In this document: piece after piece, positions 37,877 through 49,339 of the stretch
Position numbering within the stretch: the stretch's first letter is position 1
Layout of the letters: each line of letters begins with the position of its first letter
NCBI GenBank assembly: GCA_964058845.1
Contig: CAXKVR010000091.1
Location: forward strand, 248,001-312,000
DNA length: 64,000 bases
DNA from: Carex sylvatica
Taxonomy: Eukaryota; Streptophyta; Magnoliopsida; Poales; Cyperaceae
Direction of reading: 5' to 3'
The notes under the pieces: model-generated
What the model saw: the letters and a program-made list of their open reading frames with translations, nothing else
Databases searched by the model: none
Told to the model about the DNA's origin: nothing
Position numbers and translations under genes: made by a program

Positions 37877-38248
37877 CTAGTTCTTCTTAGGTTTAGGCTC
37901 AATTTCAATCTCTTTCTCCTCGTTTGGCTTCTTAGCCTCATTGTTGTTGATCTCCTCAATTGGCTTCCTCTTATGTTTGTCTAGTGCCTCACGAATGCAC
38001 TTGCAGTTGACACATACGAATGAGTTAAACCTTGGATCGGTGAGATGGACCGGCTTGATGAGAACACAACAAGGATAGAATGCTTTGTCGCACTCATTGC
38101 ATGTGAACATGCTCCAAGCAGTGCCATCCCTTCCACAAGCTAAACAATTGTAGTACTTCACAGGAGAGTCGGCATCGGACTCAAGGTCGGGAAGAAATGC
38201 GTGAAATGAATACTCATGTTGGGAGTCTTGAGACCCAGTGGAAGACAT
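37877..38248 (-). CDS. intact Cys-rich zinc-binding-like ORF in the retrotransposon 3' region
   Basis: 123 codons, ATG to stop, no interruption. An acidic and serine-rich start is followed by ordered cysteine pairs: CLAC (about 35-38), CNEC (about 50-53), a CC near 60-61, and CVNCKC near 78-83. This looks like a small two-zinc (PHD/RING-like) fold, followed by a charged tail of Lys and Glu. I do not recognise the family. It lies between RNase H and the 3' LTR on the coding strand, the place where SIRE-lineage elements carry an extra (env-like) frame, but it is far shorter than those. The pol genes beside it are broken while this frame is open. Confidence 0.6.
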   Translation of the reverse strand: MSSTGSQDSQHEYSFHAFLPDLESDADSPVKYYNCLACGRDGTAWSMFTCNECDKAFYPCCVLIKPVHLTDPRFNSFVCVNCKCIREALDKHKRKPIEEINNNEAKKPNEEKEIEIEPKPKKN

Positions 38249-38651
38249 GTTTATGAGGATGATAAGAATGAGATTTAAACAATGGTGTTATGAATTTGAT
38301 ATATAGTGAGGTGCCTTCAATAGGAGATGGAGTAGATTGAATTAGGGTTTCATACCCTTGATCATAAGGAATGCTAAGAAATTTGGAAATATAATTGTGA
38401 TTTTTGGCAGAAATTTTTTAGCAATAAAAAACTAGAAGGTTTAAAGAAGGAAGAATAACAAACACCGGAAGGAAATCTGCCCAAATTATGGTATACCACT
38501 AGGACCGTTGCAACAGTTCCTGAACCGTTATAATGGTAGAGGTCAGATAACATTTTCTAGATTGATATTGGAATTCAATTCAAATATTATATATATATAT
38601 ATATACAAACTCAACTTTATATACCAGAAATTAATATTCTAAGGATAGCAT

Positions 38652-38915
38652 TCATATTTTGTATCGAAGTTCATTATGTTGTTGAGAATTTAGAGGTTTT
38701 GTAAATATATCGACAGTTTGATTTTTAGTGTCAACATGAATAAGTTCTACATCCCCTTTTTCAATGTGATCTCTAATGAAGTGATGTCGGATTCTTATAT
38801 GTTTAGTTTTTGAATGGAGAACACAATTCTTTGATATTTGAATTGTGCTTGTATTATCACATATAATTGAAACTTTACGAAAACCAATTTCATAATCTTT
38901 TAATGTTTGCACCAT
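38652..38915 (-). pseudogene. Copia RNase H fragment
   Basis: Typical tail of Copia RNase H: ICDNTSTIQISKN, SKTKHIRIRHHFIRDHIEKG, VDIFTKPL. The upstream part (38916-39103) is in other frames with breaks, e.g. the AEYVAVVNCCTP-type region around 38920-38960. Confidence 0.9.
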
Positions 38916-39103
38916 CTATAGGTGTACAGCAATTTACGACTGCGACATACTCGGCTTCCATTGTAGACAGTGTGACCGATGTTTACTTTCGACTTGAACA
39001 AGATACTAGTAATCCACAAAGAAATTAACAAGTCCCACTTGTGCTCTCCCTATCTACTCTATCACCGGCAAAGTCGGCATCCGTATAATCCATAGTCCTA
39101 AAT

Positions 39104-39682
39104 TTAACATACCCTTAACATATTTAAAAATTCTTTAATGGCTTTGTTATGTGATTCTTTAGGATTAGCTTGAAATCTAGCACATAAACATACGACATGC
39201 ATGATATTTGGTCTACTAGCCGTTAAATAAAGTAAACCACCAATCATACCTCGACATTTGGTGTTATCCACGGGTTGTCCACTAGGATCCGAGTCGAGCT
39301 TGGCCGATGTGGCCACAGGAGTTGGACTTGGTTTGCTATCCGACATTTCGAACATCTTTATCAACTATTTTGCATACTTGGTTTGACATATCAAAGTTCC
39401 TTTCTCGAGTTGCTTAATTTGTAATCCCAAAAAGAACTTGAGTTCACCCATCATGCTCATCTCAAATTTGCTATGCATTAATTTTAAAAACTCATCGGCA
39501 AGTGCCGCATTAGTTGAACCAAAAATAATATCATCTACATAGATTTGGAATATCAACATGTCTTTTCCATCCTTTTTGGTGAATAAGGTTGTGTCATTTT
39601 TACCCCTATTGAAACCATTTTCATTCAAGAATGAACTAAGTATTCCATACCATGCCCTTGGAAGAGCATATTTATTTATCAA
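39104..39682 (-). pseudogene. Copia reverse transcriptase remnant
   Basis: Two abutting frames (39682-39365 and 39364-39104) divided by a stop near 39365. The catalytic motif IYVDDIIFGST is present, followed by MSMMGELKFFLGLQI, and then GGLLYLTASRPNIMHVVCLCARFQ from the connection region. RT copies element RNA into cDNA; this copy is broken. Confidence 0.92.
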
Positions 39683-39706
39683 GGTTCTAGTTATTTCAAG
39701 TAGGGT

Positions 39707-40140
39707 TCAATTTTTTCTTTCAGCTACTCCATTTTGTTGTGGTGTTCTAGAGGCCAAAAATTCTTGAGTATACCCTCTATCGATGCAAAATTCACTAAAT
39801 TGGGCATTTTCAAATTCTCCATCATTATCACTTCTAATTCTATTTAATTTTAAAACTCTTTCGTTCTCAACCCGGTTACATAATGTTTCAAAATTTTCAA
39901 AGGCTTCATTTTTGTGTTGTAAGAACATTACCCAAGTATACCTACTATGGTCATATACTATTACAAATGTATCTCTCTTTTTGGTCAAGCTTGGAGTACC
40001 CACTGGTCCTAGAAGGTCCATATGGATGAATTATAATGGTTGAGTGGTAGACACCATCATTTTTGGCTTAAAACTATTATTTGATTGTTTACCTTTTACA
40101 TATGCATCACACAGACGGTCTCTATGTTATTTATTGGTAG
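39707..40140 (-). pseudogene. Copia integrase core remnant
   Basis: Contains the DDE-type core: MDLLGPV near the start, VIVYDHSRYTWVMFL, then IRSDNDGEFEN and TPQQNGVAERKN, which carry the catalytic Asp, Asp and Glu. The zinc-binding HHCC part upstream (to about 40140) has stops. Integrase would insert the cDNA. It is not functional here because the flanking frames are interrupted. Confidence 0.9.
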
Positions 40141-40299
40141 TTCTCTAATGAGATTTAATTAAATTACTTTATTAATAGTATCATTACCAATATGACATAA
40201 TCTCCGATGCCACAACCTATAGTCAGATGTTGTGGCACTAAGTCAAGTTTCACCAGTTTCAAAATGATTGAAGTTTAGATGATAGACATTTTTATCTCG

Positions 40300-40620
40300 T
40301 TTACTTGTATAGATTATCTAATCACCTGAGGATCTAACTAAATAACACACATTAGCATCGAATTTAACATAAGATCCGGCATCACACAACTTACTTACAC
40401 TAAGTAAGTTATAGGTTAAACCATCAATTAGGTATACATTCTTGATGGTTAAATTTTAGTTACCCACCATACCTGAACCTATTATTTTGGCCTTGCGTTT
40501 GTGGTTACCAAAAGTAACCCAACCACCATAATATGGTTCTAAAGTAGTGAAGTTAGATCTGTCATGGGTCATATGGTGTGAATATCCACTATCAATGATG
40601 CAAGTATTTTATTTGTGTGA
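40300..40620 (-). pseudogene. Copia protease / GAG-pre-integrase remnant
   Basis: On the minus strand: CIIDSGYSHHMTHDRSNF, then VTFGNHKRKAKI, a stop, and NVYLIDGLTYNLLSVSKLCD. It retains the DSG-type active-site triplet but has an internal stop. Confidence 0.85.
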
Positions 40621-40689
40621 AGAACTCAAACACACATACAAGAGTACATATTAGTTAACATAAATAATTAGTAACTAATACATACCTTG

Positions 40690-41600
40690 TTATTATCTCC
40701 CCCTACTATCTATACTCCTAGACATTGAAAATTCTTTCATTTTGATTTCCAAACATTTGAGTTTATCTTCAAGCATTTTATTTATTACTTTTAAGGTTGT
40801 ATTTTCTAACGTGAGTGGTTACAATTGTTCTACATGTAATTTACACTTATGTGACTCACTTTCATTTACCTTAATTTCAACATCAAGAATCTTAGACCTC
40901 AATTTTTGAATTATACATTCTCTTTTAAGCAAGTCTGAATTTACTTCATCAAAGAGTTTTCTCAACTTAAAGTTCATTTTCAGAGGTTAGATTCCTTTTG
41001 GATAAATGCTTGGTTCACGTGTGGATGTATGACACTTTGGTAAACTAGTTTGGACATCACTTGACTTGGAGGAACCACTGATTGTCTCACATTTAGATTC
41101 ATAACCATTAGAATTGAGTTTTCGAAGATCTGCTCCTTGAGATCTTCTTGTTTCTTGCTTTAGCTACTTCTCGAAGTATTTCAATAGCTTGTTTGTCAGT
41201 GATATTGTTTCTCACGATAATCTCCTCCATGTCCACATCGGAGTCTTCATCATAGTTAGCTTATCAATGATAAGTTGGTTTCTTGCTCATCGCTTGTCTC
41301 AGCATCAAACTCATCTTCGCAACTCATGTATGATCCTTAATTTGTTAATGTCTACAATGCTTTCAACATTTTCTTACCTTGGAATCTATTTGTTGAGGAC
41401 CTTGACCTCCGGTCTTACCTTCCTCTTTTAACCTTGTCTCTTGGGTAGAGTTTGTAGCAGGTCTTCATGGTATGTCCTTCCTCTTTTAACCTTCTTCTCT
41501 TCTCTTCTCTTGTTGTATTGTTGTTCGAATTCAAGCTTCCTTTGGATGATTTTAGACATAATTAGAGGATCTGTGGAGGCTTCTTGATTAATTTTGGTTA
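40690..41600 (-). pseudogene. Copia gag remnant
   Basis: Multiple short frames on the minus strand rich in Lys and Glu. Near 41250-41150 there is a DEDSDVDMEEIIVRNN-like stretch, in the manner of SIRE gag. No open frame of useful length remains. The boundary is approximate. Confidence 0.5.
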
Positions 41601-42021
41601 GGAAAGGATCACTTGAGGAAGATGTACATCAATTGTTCTAGCTTAGTACCCACAAAAATGTACATCACAATTTCCAAAAGTTTTTAAATTCCCTCCCCAA
41701 AAGATGGTAAATGTCATTCCAAGAATTACATGCGCCATCGCTCACGAATCGAGTGCAGTTTTGCAAGAGGATATGGTTGTTGTGGTAGGGGATACTTCAT
41801 ATTTAAATTAAAACATATTAATAACAGTGCAGGTATGATTAATTATGAACTTAAAATCAGTACATGATAGAAACAAATTGACCTGGAAATCATGTTGCAT
41901 AATGACGGATTATGATATCCATATTTTTCATCACATACTATCCGCACTCCCAGTTGGATACTTGTTGTGGGCACTGAAAATAGAGTTTGAAAACAAAATT
42001 CAATTTTATTAGTGCAATCAC

Positions 42022-42490
42022 CACTAAAGAAATGGCCATTGTATATTGCACATTGTACACGGATTTAGCAATTTCATATAAACACCGTGTAAAAATTGTA
42101 ATTTTTTGGAAGTCCAAAATATCTGTGGGATCTCTACATAGATATTTATTAAAAAATCAGTGTAGAACGCCTTAAGAGAGCTACACAGACATTTATTAGG
42201 AATTGTACATGGACTATTGTTTATATAACAGTGTAAAAAGCCTTGAGAGAGCTACACGGATATATATTAAAGAACTGTGTAGACAGGTAGGAATTGTACA
42301 TGGATTATTGTTTAAATAACAATGTAGAAAACTTGAGAGAGCTATACAGATGTTTAATAAAGAGCCGTGTAGAAAGGTAGAAATTGGACATGGTTTTATG
42401 TTTAAATAACTGTTTAGAAAGCCTTGAGAGAGTTACACGGACGTTTAATAAATAGTCGTGTAGAAAGGTTATTTTAGGGTTTTGGTTTAT
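42022..42490. repeat. tandem repeat array beside a CACTA-like end
   Basis: Begins with CACTAAAGAAATGGCCATTG, which looks like a CACTA-type end. Then a unit of about 60-90 bases recurs four to five times with changes; each has GAATTGTACATGGA, a TTTATATAACAGTGTA-like stretch and CTTGAGAGAGCTACACGGA. It resembles the subterminal repeats to which CACTA transposases bind. Confidence 0.65.
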
Positions 42491-42548
42491 ATAAAAGGCT
42501 TTCTCCTTGCAGCACCGCTTTGATCAATTCATATTCTCTCTCTCACAG

Positions 42549-43393
42549 TTAACAATTGAGTTGATATTTAGGTTTATCAATTAATACTTTGTATTTTACA
42601 TTATAATAATTTTGCTTACTCTCGCAAATGAGATTCAATTGCGAAATCGTACCATCCCCAAATTTGGAGTCGATACAGTACACCACATGCATTCTTGGAA
42701 GTATCACAAGCAGTACCCAATGATCCCTACAATTAAAATAATAGTAATAAATCAATATGGACTTGTGATTTAAGGAAAAGAAACATGAGTGTGAACTCTG
42801 TTGTATTACCTCTCGTGGTACAGTGCAATGATAGCTTTCAATGCAGTATTGCATCGATGCTTGGTTATAGTGTTGAATCATTATTTCGCACATCATGCCT
42901 GCATCCATATGTTCGATGAACAGGTTGTTTTTCTCAAGGGAAGGAATAATGGTGTTACAATACCTTAAAATCATAATTTTCAGACTAGAGGAGGAAGGAG
43001 GTAACTGTGAAGAGAGTAAATCTGTTTTTAAAAAAAAAGTCCCATAGGGAATAAAATTGTATAATACAAATGTCCAGCGGCCGCCAAGTCAAGAAACCCC
43101 ACTGAGATTATGAAGCCCCCAGTACTAATTTTGCCCGGAAGGATTTGGCATGCCTAGTTATCTTCTTTTGATAGGGGGGTCTGAAGATATACCGCATGGA
43201 TCTGTCGAACATACTCTCCTAGCTGTTGTAACAACTCCTCACTGACAAGCGGTAACCGTCGGCCATCATCACCTACCAACACTTCCTGCAACAACCAATT
43301 GCATACATGGTTAAATAAACAAAAAGTGATCATGTTAATGATAATATTTAGTAAATAATTTATTAATTTGACCTCTTGACGATTGATCCCCAT
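42549..43393 (-). pseudogene. Ulp1-like (C48) protease remnant of a transposon
   Basis: The minus strand gives, in order, VGDDGRRLPLVSEELLQQL (43300-43240), EHMDAGMMCEIMIQHYN (near 42910) and, after a likely intron (CGAGAG|GT near 42814 to AG near 42728), DHWVLLVILPRMHVVYCIDS. The HW and IDS motifs match the catalytic His and Asp of Ulp1-type cysteine proteases, which many plant CACTA- and MULE-type transposons carry. The catalytic Cys with its DCG context is not found before the stop at 42549, so the protease is incomplete. The tandem array at 42.0-42.5 kb lies right behind it. Confidence 0.7.
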
Positions 43394-43719
43394 CTTCGGT
43401 CATTGGATTTTTATTCTGACATCATCATCACTAAAGCACCGCCAAAACATAGAATCTGGCCTGTGATGATGATGTGATTGGTACAAATCTTACAGCTTGT
43501 ACCAATCCTACTGACAGCTTGTATTGTACCAATCACAGGCCAGATTCTCTATAATTTATTAATTTGTAGGATATTCAGCTTGTATGTTGGTGTTTTGTTT
43601 TGGCGGTGCTTTAGTGATGATGATGTCAGAATAAAAATCCAATGACCGAAGATGGGGATCAATCGTCAAGAGGTCAAATTAATAAATTATTTACTAAATA
43701 TTATCATTAACATGATCAC
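43326..43719. repeat. perfect inverted duplication with 124-bp arms
   Basis: 43326-43449 and 43596-43719 are reverse complements without any difference that I could find by eye. The spacer holds extra direct and inverted copies of ATTGGTACAA and ACAGGCCAGATTCT, with another copy near 43747-43770. It overlaps the upstream part of the Ulp1-like remnant. Confidence 0.85.
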
Positions 43720-44499
43720 ACTTTTTAATTATAGGATTACTTGTATTGTACCAATCACAGGCCAGAATTCTATATTTAGCTTGTATTGTACCAAAACATA
43801 GAATCTTTGTAGGCCAGATTCTATATTTAATAACCTACAAATTATACTACAAAACTGTCAGTAGAAGGGAGAATCCCTAAAAATCTTACATGAAAACATA
43901 CAAAAACTAATAAAATACTACAAAGATATCTATATATAGAGAAGAGAGAGCGATCACCTTAACTTCGATGATAGAGTCAGTGAAGGGTGGCCGCCTAATG
44001 TGAGTGAGATGAAAAACCTAGATTTTGAGACCTTTGGAGTTCTTACTGTGGGAGGAGAGAGATATTAATTTATTAATTTGGAGTGACATATTGATCAATC
44101 TCGGAAAGTTGAAACGATACCTAGGGTACTGATCAATTTGTTTTTTAAATTCTAAAAATCATTTGCCATCGGCTCCGTATCATAACCATTTACGTATATA
44201 CTTAATAACATTGGCTCTTAATCCTAACCGTTGTCGTATATACTAATTCTATCAGTGCAACACAATTGTGTATTCAAAAATCTTTGGCGAAGTCCTTCTG
44301 CATGAAAAGGCTTCACTTCGGATTTGGCCTATATTATGTCAAACTTTCAGTTTAGGGTTGGACTGTCCGATTTGAAATGGTGCATGCCAATATTCATGCT
44401 ACTTTAAATCTATTGGTCATATTTAATTATATAATTAGTGCTACTTTAGGGAAAAGATGAAATTCAAAATCAAAAGTTTGGCGCTGGAGGGAAATTTTG

Positions 44500-44836
44500 G
44501 CTAAACCCTAAACCCTAATTAAGAAACTGTTAAAATTTAAATCGATATGATTAATTTAAATTACTATAATTTTAACATGTTAAAATTTAAAAGATTTTTG
44601 AAGTTACTATAATTACAACTTATTTGATTTTCGAAGTACGTACTATAATTACAACATACGTCTTGTAATTTTCACAAAATCTTTTAAATTTAAATCATTA
44701 TTCCAAGCCGTACGTTGTAATTATAGTACGTACTTCAAAAAGCAAATAAGTTATAATTATAGTAACTTGAAAAATCTTTTAAATTTTAACATGTTTTGGC
44801 CTGGAATTTTGATTTTAGGATTTAGGGTTTAGGGTT
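44500..44836. repeat. foldback with telomere-like tips
   Basis: The arms contain TAACATGTTAAAATTTAAAAGATTTTT and its complement, and ACTATAATTACAAC words. The outer tips are CTAAACCCTAAACCCTAA at left and TTTAGGGTTTAGGGTT at right. The CACTA element is inserted at its right tip. Part of the right-arm sequence (TTGGAATTTTGATTTT) recurs just after the CACTA element at 48670. Confidence 0.65.
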
Positions 44837-45874
44837 CACTAGTGGAAAATATGGAATCAGGATTGGTTATATATGCATATTAGTATTGGAATACAACCAA
44901 TCCTGATGAAGGCGAGACTGATACTACAATAATCTGGATCGGTTAAATAACCGATCCAAATAGAAACTATCAAGATCGGTTGTTTAAACAACCGATCCAG
45001 ATAGTAACTATTTGGATCGATTCTTACCTACAAACCGATCCTAATAGTTACTATTTGGATCGGTTGTTTAAACAACCGATCCAAATAATAACTATTAGGA
45101 TTGGTTGCTTAATATAACCGATCCTAATTCAAAAAAAAAAAACTTTTACGATCGGTTATTTTAAACAACCGATCCTAATAGTAGTAATCTGAATCGGTTA
45201 TTTAATACAACCAATCCTGATGTTTTATTGAAGCTAAAAAAAAAATTTATTTATTTGACCAGCTTCCATATATATTTTACTGGCCAGCACCCTAAATTAT
45301 TTGTTTTTGCACAGTAAGAAGCAATAATCAAATATCATATACACATCCTAAATTAAATATCATACACATCTTAAATTATTACAAAAAATTCATGTTCATG
45401 CAAAGTTTTGTGAAGCATTATATATTATAACAAGAAATTTAAATCCAAAAAAATTTAATTAACAAACATACAAGTGACTAATTGAGTTATTTCTTCAATT
45501 AACACACATTTATGAAATATACACATTTATGCAATTAATATAAAGCACAACAAAAAAAAAATTACCTCTTTTCCAATCACATCACTTGGGATTAGAAAAG
45601 ACCCGAAAAACAAAAACAAAGGTAACAATTAGATGAAAAACATTTTCCAATAAAAAATACAAAAAAATGTGTTTTAAAAGTATAATAATGAGAAAAATTA
45701 GATAAAGCTAATACCGTGATAGTTAATCGGTCAAATGATTAAGTAACTTGAGCGAGATGTCCTCAAGACTGTAAAATAATATACAAACACCATTAATTAA
45801 TTTTTGAAACAATAAAAAAAATTAAAAACTGACACAATTGAGCCGGAGGTGCGAGAGGCTCGGCTTTGAGAGGA

Positions 45875-45985
45875 AGAGACGGAGAGAGAGAGAGAGAGAC
45901 ACGAAGAAGAGGGAGAGAAAGAGACAGAGAGAGAGAGAGACACAGATGACTGAGGATTTGAGAGGGAGAGACGGAGATACACAAA
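45875..45985. repeat. GA-rich microsatellite
   Basis: Purine-rich tract with (GA)n runs broken by CACGAAGAAG and similar words. Ser/Leu-rich open frames on the opposite strand are produced by it and are not genes. Confidence 0.85.
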
Positions 45986-46393
45986 GAGAGACGCTAAGTT
46001 GAAAATGAGAAGCGCAAAATAAAAATAAGAACACTAAACAGGTTATATAGGTAGTTATCAGGATCGGTTATTTCAAATAACCGATACTAATAGTTCTATT
46101 AGGATCGGTTGTTTGAAACAACCAATCTTAATACTTTTTTTTTTTTTTTGCAGAACCAACTTAAAAAAAAGAAGAAAAAATGTATTAGGATCGGTTGTTT
46201 TAAACAACCGATCATAATAGTACTATTGAAGAATGTGGCTTGGGTATTTTAAAAAAAAATTTAAAGGTTATTTTTAGTAAAATATATTGAAGAATGGGTA
46301 AAAATAAAAATGTCAAAAAATCTAGTGTAACTTAATATTTGCATTGAATATCTTCGTGAAAGACAAATATCTGTTTTATATATATTTTTTACA

Positions 46394-46799
46394 GAGGAGG
46401 GTTCCAATGCCTTATCTTTTTCATATCTCATCATACCTCATATTTTATTTTTTTATTTTCAAAGTTCGAATAATCGATCAGAACCATTCAACATAATATT
46501 TATACTAAAATATGCATGGAGATAAAATTTAATATTTTTTTAAAATTATTTTACTAATTTTTAAGATAGATACAAAATCACTGTTTTTGAATCGTTCAAA
46601 AAACAGTGATTTTCTACCCATCTTAAAAAATAGTAAAAAAAATTCAAAATTATAAAATTTCATCCCTAACCATATTTTTATATATATATCATGTTGAACG
46701 GTTCAGAACGACAAGTTAGACTTTGAAAATAAAGATATAAAATATGAGGTATGATGAAATATGAAAGATATGAGGCATTGGAAGTTTGGAACCCTCCTC
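46394..46799. mobile_element. foldback element nested in the CACTA
   Basis: A palindrome with ends GAGGAGGGTTCCAATGCC and TTGGAAGTTTGGAACCCTCCTC, and a centre AAAATCACTGTTTTTGAA with an inverted partner. The flanks ATTTTTTACA / ATTTTTAGAC suggest a 10-bp duplication. The design matches the copies at 21.1, 21.5 and 25.6 kb, but the sequence differs. Confidence 0.75.
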
Positions 46800-46809
46800 A
46801 TTTTTAGAC

Positions 46810-47199
46810 TAGAACTAGGGTTTTCTTGGTGAACTCAAGTCTAAAATACGTTAAATTGGCTTTAAATTATGAATCCGGACCATTAAGACTCGCCTATCTT
46901 ATGAGTGATGAGTCTACATTTGAAAATTTTAAACAGTCGAATTAATTTAGTATAAAGTCAAGTGGTCAAAAATTAGACGTTTAATAAATTAATTTTGATG
47001 CATTCATTTTTTGAACGTTTTTTGACCGCTTGAGTTTATAGTAAATTAATTATAATGTTTAAAGTTTTTATATGTAGACGCATCACTCGTAAGGTAGGCG
47101 GATTTGAACGGTTCGGATTCGTCATTTGAAATCGATTTGATGAATTTTAGACTTGAATTCACCAAGAGACTTGATGAACTTAAGAACACCCTAGTTCTA
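46810..47199. mobile_element. second foldback element nested in the CACTA
   Basis: Ends TAGAACTAGGGT ... ACCCTAGTTCTA, with arms carrying GACTTGAATTC/GAACTCAAGTC and GACGTTTAATAAATTAATTTTG words. A one-armed copy lies at 24044-24300. No clear duplication found. Confidence 0.7.
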
Positions 47200-48420
47200 C
47201 TCATTTTTTTTATATATTATTTTATGCTTTACAATATTCTAAAATCTAAAATCCAAATATTCTAATTTGAGTGCATATATACTTCATTATCTATGTCATT
47301 CAAATTTGAGAAATTCAACTCCAATTATGTGGCTCATTAGTTTAATTTATATTTCTCTTAAATTATAGAGGCCAAAAAATATTAACAGAGCTGTTAATTT
47401 GATCAGCCAGAAGCATCCCAACTTAATTAAAAAAATTAAATAGCATGTAAATTTCCTATTTTTTAGAACAACAAACAAATATAAGGAAGCATAGAAAGAT
47501 GTAACACAAACAAATAATAAGTTTAAACAATCATCTTGATAATAATGAATAAATTGATTGACAAATTAATTTTTGACTTGAGAAGGTTATCTAATTTTAT
47601 CCAAATGATGATGATTGACAAATTGAATTTTTTTTTTTAGTAAAAATAAGGATCAAGTCCTTATTTATTTTATTGAATGAAGGTATGTTACATTTGGGTT
47701 TTGAAATGAAATATTGTTACACAGAAAACAAAGAAAAATGGAATCAAGGTGATGGACAAAATGATTATTAAAATTCCTCGTTTATCCTGATAACACTTGA
47801 TAAGTTTGATACTCTTATGTTCATTTTATTACTTAAATTAATTATATGATTAATTAGGCTTTATAATTGTCATTCTTATAAAAAAAATTAATGCTTGATT
47901 GAGATGTTTGTACTTGCAATATTTTTTTATTTCTGCAAACAAAAAGTTTGTATATATTAACAAGAACATGTTTCATGACCTCATTAATTTTCATCATGGT
48001 ATGATGATGAAACTATCAAAATTAGGCCATTTGGAGACTTCATCTCCTCAAGAAACTTATGTAACATAGGTATGTGATTTTTATTTCTTTTTAAATGTGT
48101 TATGAATTATATTAGTATTTTTTTGCTTGTGAGATACATAATTTGAACCAATTTATCACACAAAACACTCAATGCTAAACGAATTAGCAGCAAACAGTTG
48201 ATATGTGTTATTTAGAATCTTATTGCCTTATTGGCAATTCAATCATGCATATATTCATTTTTAAATGATCAATGTTCTTGTACCCTCATTTTATGAGAGA
48301 AATTTCATAATTTATTTTGACTATGTATTGAATTAAGCAAGTAGGAAATTTTTACTTTATTAAGATTAATTAATCATTTTTAGAAAATTATAAGTACAAA
48401 ATTTCAAACTGTTTTTTTGA
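47200..48420. other. interior of the CACTA element, no gene seen
   Basis: AT-rich interior between the nested foldbacks and the right subterminal repeats. No transposase or captured exon was recognised. Confidence 0.5.
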
Positions 48421-49339
48421 AATTAATAGTACTAATTAGGATTGGTTGTTTGTTAGAATCAATCCTGATACTATCAGGATCGATTTTTAGTAAGAACCGA
48501 TCCTAAATATTCATAAATTAGGATGGTTGACCAAAAAATCCGATCTAATTAGTTTTTAGGATCGATTTTATGAATAAAACCAATCCAGATAGGTATTAGT
48601 ATTGGTTATTTTATATAGCCGATCCAGATAGGCCGATCCTGATTCTAATTTTTCCATTAGTGGTTTCGGCTTGGAATTTTGATTTTTTAAGTTACTATAA
48701 TTACAACTTACTTGATTTTCAAGTTAAAATTTAAAAGATTTTGTGAAAATAGATGAAACTAATTTTTTCATGTGCAAAATTTAAATTATGATTTCTCTTA
48801 GTATTTTCAGTTATTAAAGAAAAATGAAATTATTATAATTTAGCATGTTATTAAAGTTTAAATTATTAAATTATTATAATTTAACTTGTTATTAAATTTA
48901 AATGATCAAATATGATAAAATTTAAATTTAAATGATCAAATATTAAATTATCATTGCTTATATATATACATTGTCTCATTTATTTCAATTTTTAACATGA
49001 TATAATAATATTGTTGTAGTAGTTTGTTTACAATTTAAATGATAAATTTAACATGTTAAAATTGAATTGATTAAATATGATAAAATTGAACATGTTTTAA
49101 TTCTATGAGGGACACATTTTAATTTCATCAGATACATATATATGTATCTTATGTCTTATTTATTTCAATATTTTAATCAAAAGTTTCGAATAAACCTGCT
49201 CTAAAGTAAAATGCAGTTTCAATTTGTATCCCACCGTCAGATCTTAGCGATTAGAAATATCATACCACACAATTGAAGATCAGACTGTTCAATTTGCAAG
49301 ACTTTGGGGTCCAAGTTCGGAGAATTTGTTTAGGTTTAA

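Larger units (their letters stand above)
35820..41600 (-). mobile_element. decayed SIRE-like Copia retrotransposon, 5' LTR not found
   Basis: Minus-strand order: gag remnants (about 41600-40690), protease/GAG-pre-integrase (40620-40300), integrase (40140-39707), reverse transcriptase (39682-39104), RNase H (38915-38652), an extra Cys-rich frame (38248-37877), then a 3' LTR (36887-35820). The protease region reads IIDSGYSHHMTHDRSN and SVSKLCDAG, in the style of the SIRE lineage. Stops and frame breaks separate the domains, so pol is dead. No second LTR was found at the right side, so the element is 5'-truncated or its 5' LTR is gone. The left limit comes from the LTR; the right limit is approximate. 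Confidence 0.8.
44837..48662. mobile_element. non-autonomous CACTA element
   Basis: The left end CACTAGTGGAAAATATGGAATCAGG and the right end CTGATTCTAATTTTTCCATTAGTG are inverted repeats, flanked by the 3-bp duplication GTT (44834-44836, 48663-48665). Subterminal regions hold at least ten copies of a palindrome of the form GGATCGGTTGTTTAAACAACCGATCC (44930-45230, 46060-46215, 48430-48640). No transposase frame. Two foldback elements (46394-46799, 46810-47199) are nested within it. Confidence 0.9.

Noticed and set aside
42040..42490. CRISPR-like array
   Set aside because: Units are long, imperfect and without regular unique spacers; the context is a plant transposon.
45793..46034. Ser/Leu-rich frames on the minus strand
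   Set aside because: They are translations of the GA/CT microsatellite inside the CACTA element.
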